In this document: piece by piece, positions 6,954 through 9,256 of the stretch | Layout of the letters: every line of letters begins with the position of its first letter | Position numbering within the stretch: the first letter of the stretch is position 1 | Source: Betaproteobacteria bacterium | GTDB taxonomy: Bacteria > Pseudomonadota > Gammaproteobacteria > Burkholderiales > Burkholderiaceae | DNA: 9,256 nucleotides | NCBI GenBank assembly: GCA_013205155.1 | Contig: JABMMT010000118.1 | Span: 1-9,256 of the forward strand | Reading direction: 5' to 3' | Made by a program: the position numbers and the translations under genes | The notes under the pieces: model-generated | What the model saw: the letters and a program-made list of their open reading frames with translations, nothing else | What the model was told of the DNA's origin: nothing | Database searches by the model: none

Positions 6954-8327
6954 ATGTCAAACCAACACTTATCTCAAGAATTAGCCAGCTTTGCATCCAA
7001 GCTACAAGCAAAAGATATTCCCGCCTCTGTCATGAATCGCGCCGAAGATTTTTTGGTGGACTGGTTCGGCTCCGCTGTTGCAGGTAAAGGATCTCGACCT
7101 GTTGAAATCATTGCTCAGTTTGCTCAAAATATGGGAGGGTTTGATGCTCATCCAGGACCCTCAGAAATTTTAGTAACTCGTAAAAGCTCAAGTCCTTTTT
7201 TAGCAGCGATGGCTAATGCCGCTGCATCTCATGTTGCAGAACAAGATGATGTTCATAACGGCTCAGTGTTTCATCCAGCCACGGTAGTATTCCCCCCTGC
7301 ACTTGCCTGTGCTCAAGCAATTGGTGCTTCAGGCGAAGATTTATTGTTGGCAGCAGTTGCTGGATATGAAGTGGGTATTCGAGTCGGTGAATTTTTAGGT
7401 CGTTCACATTACAAGGTATTCCACACAACTGGTACTGCTGGTCCGATCGCTGCTGCTGCAACTGTCGGAAGATTATTAAACCTCAATCCTAATCAAATGC
7501 TCCATGCCTTTGGCTCTGCAGGAACTCAGTCTGCTGGTCTTTGGGAATTTCTGCGCGATGCTGCTGACTCCAAACAATTGCATACTGCGCATGCTGCTTC
7601 GACTGGTTTAATGTCTGCTTATATTGCGCAGGCAGGATTTACAGGTGCGCAACATATTCTGGAAGGCAAACAAGGATTGGCGGCAGGAATGTCTAGTGAC
7701 GCCGATCCAAGCAAGTTAGTTGACCAACTTGGTACGCGCTGGGCACTTGCAGAAACCAGTTTTAAATATCATGCCTCCTGCAGACATACTCACCCTGCTG
7801 CCGATGCCTTGCTGCAGGTGATGCTGGCACACAAACTAAAGCCAGGTGATATTGCTAGAGTGGAAACACTAGTGCATCAAGGCGCCATTGATGTCCTTGG
7901 CCCAGTTATTAACCCTAGTACCGTGCATCAGTCTAAATTTTCCATGGGGACGGTTTTAGCAATCATTGCTCATTACCAATTTGCTGGTCTGCAAGAATTT
8001 GACGAGCATTTTCAGGATGATGCTATTTGTCTTTTCCGTGATCGTGTCACGATGACACTGGATTCAGAGGTTGATACCGCCTATCCTCAACGATGGATCG
8101 GTAAAGTTAAAGTGCATCTCAATAATGGCCAAATTCTCGATGGCAGAGTAGATGAACCTAAAGGTGATCCTGGTAATACCTTGAGCCGCACTGAGATTAC
8201 CGATAAAGCGATGCGCCTCGCCGCCTTTAGTGGTGGCGCTACTCCAGCACAAATGACTTCTGCAATTGATTTCTTGTGGAATATTCGCACACAGTCCAAG
8301 ATAGGACTATTACTTCCTCAGTCTTAA
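6954..8327 (+). CDS. MmgE/PrpD family protein (2-methylcitrate dehydratase / cis-aconitate decarboxylase fold)
   Basis: The 457-residue product has the full length of the MmgE/PrpD family, cytoplasmic enzymes acting on tricarboxylic and related acids: 2-methylcitrate dehydratase PrpD, cis-aconitate decarboxylase (IRG1/CadA) and iminodisuccinate epimerase. The helical domain 1 contains AEQDDVHNGSVFHPATVVFP (95-114), with Asp98/Asp99 and His107 at positions matching the active-site Asp and His of the decarboxylase. Next come FHTTGTAGPIAAAATVGRL (156-174, His157) and DSKQLHTAHAA (205-215, Lys207). KYHASCRHTHPAADALL (271-287) starts the lid domain, with Lys271 and several His, and HQSKFSMGTVLAI (325-337) is another family block. 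The sequence does not look like a canonical PrpD, and no prpB or prpC lies nearby, so a methylcitrate-cycle role is doubtful. As I recall, the P. aeruginosa itaconate-degradation cluster also contains an MmgE/PrpD gene of unclear role. The function here remains unassigned. Confidence 0.85.
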   Translation: MSNQHLSQELASFASKLQAKDIPASVMNRAEDFLVDWFGSAVAGKGSRPVEIIAQFAQNMGGFDAHPGPSEILVTRKSSSPFLAAMANAAASHVAEQDDVHNGSVFHPATVVFPPALACAQAIGASGEDLLLAAVAGYEVGIRVGEFLGRSHYKVFHTTGTAGPIAAAATVGRLLNLNPNQMLHAFGSAGTQSAGLWEFLRDAADSKQLHTAHAASTGLMSAYIAQAGFTGAQHILEGKQGLAAGMSSDADPSKLVDQLGTRWALAETSFKYHASCRHTHPAADALLQVMLAHKLKPGDIARVETLVHQGAIDVLGPVINPSTVHQSKFSMGTVLAIIAHYQFAGLQEFDEHFQDDAICLFRDRVTMTLDSEVDTAYPQRWIGKVKVHLNNGQILDGRVDEPKGDPGNTLSRTEITDKAMRLAAFSGGATPAQMTSAIDFLWNIRTQSKIGLLLPQS

Positions 8328-8339
8328 TTCTCTTCTTAT

Positions 8340-9185
8340 ATGAGCTCCGTTGATCACACTTTAGCCCTTAGCAGTCATTTTCTATTTGTTCCTGGCACAC
8401 GCCCAGAGCGCTTTCAAAAAGCCTTGGATAGCGGATCTGATGCCGTTATTTTAGATTTAGAGGACGCAGTCCCTGAGGAAGATAAAGATCTGGCCCGTAA
8501 TGCAATTCGCTCCGCCTGGCCTTCTTTTACAAAAGAGCAAAAAGATCGACTAGTGATTCGCAGTAACTCACCAGGCAGTAAGTTCTACTCTGCTGATTTG
8601 ATCATGGCAAAAGAACTTGATATCACCTGCATTCTGATTCCTAAAAGTGAGTCGCCTGATCAGATTAATGGTGCTGCATTGGTATTGCCTAACACTGCCA
8701 TTATTCCGATGATTGAAACAGCACTTGGTCTTGATCATTTGCGTGAAATTGCAAACTCCAATCAAGTCATTCGTTTAGCTTTAGGTAATATTGATTTACA
8801 AGTGGATCTTGGGATGACTTGTAATGCAGATGAAACAGAGTTGCAAACTGCACGATTCCAAATCGTTTTGGCTTCACGTCTGGCGGCAATCGCCTCTCCA
8901 ATTGATGGAGTTACTCCATCAACTGACAACATTGAGCAAATTACCCATGATGCCCAGCGTGCTAAACGCATGGGATTTGGTGCAAAGCTGTGCATTCATC
9001 CCAAACAGGTGGCGCTTGTTCAAGCAGCCTTTATGCCTTCTCAAGAAGAGCTGGCATGGGCCAAAAGAGTGATTGAGGCCGATAAAGCCTCCAAAGGTGG
9101 GGCAGTTAAGTTAGATGGCCGCATGATTGACCGCCCGGTGGTTCTTTTGGCCCAAAGAACCCTTGCGCTTGCTGGTAAATACTGA
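8340..9185 (+). CDS. CitE-like HpcH/HpaI-family acyl-CoA lyase, probable citramalyl-CoA (or malyl-CoA) lyase
   Basis: This 281-residue TIM-barrel protein belongs to the CitE-like lyases, Mg-dependent enzymes that cleave or form C-C bonds of 3-hydroxyacyl-CoAs such as citramalyl-CoA or malyl-CoA. Visible motifs are SHFLFVPGTRPERF (12-25), SDAVILDLEDAVPEED (33-48), VIRSNSPGS (72-80, CoA-binding Arg74), IPMIETALG (122-130, Glu126) and LALGNIDLQVDLG (147-159, Asp152); Glu126 and Asp152 are the expected metal ligands. GAKLCIHPKQV (214-224) is the C-terminal family block. No citD or citF is adjacent, so it is not the beta subunit of citrate lyase. It follows the MmgE/PrpD gene by 12 bases and, with the hydratase at 6064, fits the last step giving acetyl-CoA and pyruvate. 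No ribosome binding site precedes its ATG (the gap is pyrimidine-rich, TTCTCTTCTTAT), and no other early start exists in frame. Confidence 0.85.
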   Translation: MSSVDHTLALSSHFLFVPGTRPERFQKALDSGSDAVILDLEDAVPEEDKDLARNAIRSAWPSFTKEQKDRLVIRSNSPGSKFYSADLIMAKELDITCILIPKSESPDQINGAALVLPNTAIIPMIETALGLDHLREIANSNQVIRLALGNIDLQVDLGMTCNADETELQTARFQIVLASRLAAIASPIDGVTPSTDNIEQITHDAQRAKRMGFGAKLCIHPKQVALVQAAFMPSQEELAWAKRVIEADKASKGGAVKLDGRMIDRPVVLLAQRTLALAGKY

Positions 9186-9204
9186 GGCTAGGGGCTCCAA
9201 AAAC

Positions 9205-9219
9205 ACCATAAAAAATGGT
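9205..9219. repeat. Small inverted repeat after the CitE-like gene
   Basis: ACCAT and ATGGT form a perfect 5-base inverted repeat around five A residues, 20 bases after the stop codon at 9185. The stem is short and A+T-rich and has no T run on either side long enough for an intrinsic terminator. It overlaps the candidate -10 of the next gene, so it might be a regulatory site, or chance. Confidence 0.25.
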
Positions 9220-9224
9220 AAGAT
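9216..9224 (+). promoter_or_regulatory. Possible extended -10 promoter for the gene starting at 9253
   Basis: TGGTAAGAT has the TG-n plus -10 layout (TAAGAT, 4/6 match). It would give a start near 9231 and a leader of about 22 bases that includes the ribosome binding site at 9243. There is no good -35 box, so support is weak. Confidence 0.25.
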
Positions 9225-9242
9225 CTTTATCACTTAAATATT

Positions 9243-9246
9243 GGAG
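9243..9246 (+). promoter_or_regulatory. Ribosome binding site of the gene starting at 9253
   Basis: GGAG (within TTGGAGA) lies 6 bases before the ATG at 9253, a good match at ideal spacing. It is the best evidence that a new gene begins at the window's right edge. Confidence 0.6.
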
Positions 9247-9252
9247 ACTTCT

Positions 9253-9256
9253 ATGA
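9253..9256 (+). CDS. Start of a further gene, cut off by the window edge
   Basis: Only ATGA is visible, behind a good ribosome binding site. Nothing can be said about the product from the sequence. From memory of Burkholderiales gene order, CitE-like and MmgE/PrpD genes of this kind often lie next to citric-acid-cycle genes such as malate dehydrogenase or aconitase, so one of those is a reasonable guess. Confidence 0.5.

Noticed and set aside
6954..8327. Methylcitrate-cycle prpD
   Set aside because: No prpB, prpC or acnD-like gene is adjacent, and the neighbours are CoA-ester enzymes; only the broader MmgE/PrpD family is supported.
8340..9185. Citrate lyase beta subunit
   Set aside because: No alpha or gamma subunit genes or citrate lyase accessory genes lie nearby; stand-alone CitE-like proteins usually act on free CoA esters.
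9186..9252. Intrinsic terminator after the CitE-like gene
   Set aside because: The only stem (ACCAT/ATGGT) is five mostly A/T pairs and is not followed by a T run, so it is too weak to call.
1..9256. Mobile element, defence system, CRISPR array or prophage
   Set aside because: No transposase, integrase, direct repeats with regular spacers, or phage-type genes were seen; the coding style is uniform throughout.

Overview
The window looks like chromosomal housekeeping and accessory-metabolism DNA from a betaproteobacterium of the Burkholderiales. The fairly low G+C, compact coding and protein sequences fit Polynucleobacter or a close relative best; this assignment rests on recognition of families and gene order, not on a search. 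Almost every base is coding. The longest gap between genes is 67 bases (9186-9252), so no gene-free stretch over 300 bases exists. There are no rRNA or tRNA genes, CRISPR arrays, insertion sequences or integrase genes.

Left part, minus strand (1-3871): three genes of a Yej-type peptide ABC importer, in the order yejA (periplasmic binding protein), yejB (permease), yejE (permease, cut by the left window edge). They are stitched together by a TAATG junction (yejA/yejB) and an ATGA junction (yejB/yejE), so they form one tightly coupled operon. The ATPase yejF is expected just beyond position 1. A good sigma70-like promoter sits only a few bases before the yejA start codon.

Middle, plus strand (3922-6032): fabI, an NADH-dependent enoyl-ACP reductase of fatty-acid synthesis with all catalytic residues, diverges from yejA across a 50-base gap. 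Its stop codon overlaps the TTG start of chrA, a full-length two-domain chromate efflux protein.

Right part, plus strand (6064-9185): a three-gene acyl-CoA module. It holds a double-hotdog MaoC/HTD2 hydratase of the mesaconyl-C4-CoA (3-methylfumaryl-CoA) hydratase family, an MmgE/PrpD-family protein, and a stand-alone CitE-like C-C lyase. Together these resemble the hydratase and lyase steps that turn C5-dicarboxylyl-CoA (mesaconyl- or itaconyl-CoA) into citramalyl-CoA and then acetyl-CoA plus pyruvate. No CoA transferase is present in the window. The hydratase gene has an extended -10 motif so close to its ATG that its mRNA may be leaderless. A further gene starts at 9253 behind a strong ribosome binding site; only ATGA of it is visible.

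The parts that most deserve a second look are the C5-CoA module (its true substrate and the role of the MmgE/PrpD member), and the several starts in this window that lack a Shine-Dalgarno sequence. I did not find a clearly new defence or mobile system.
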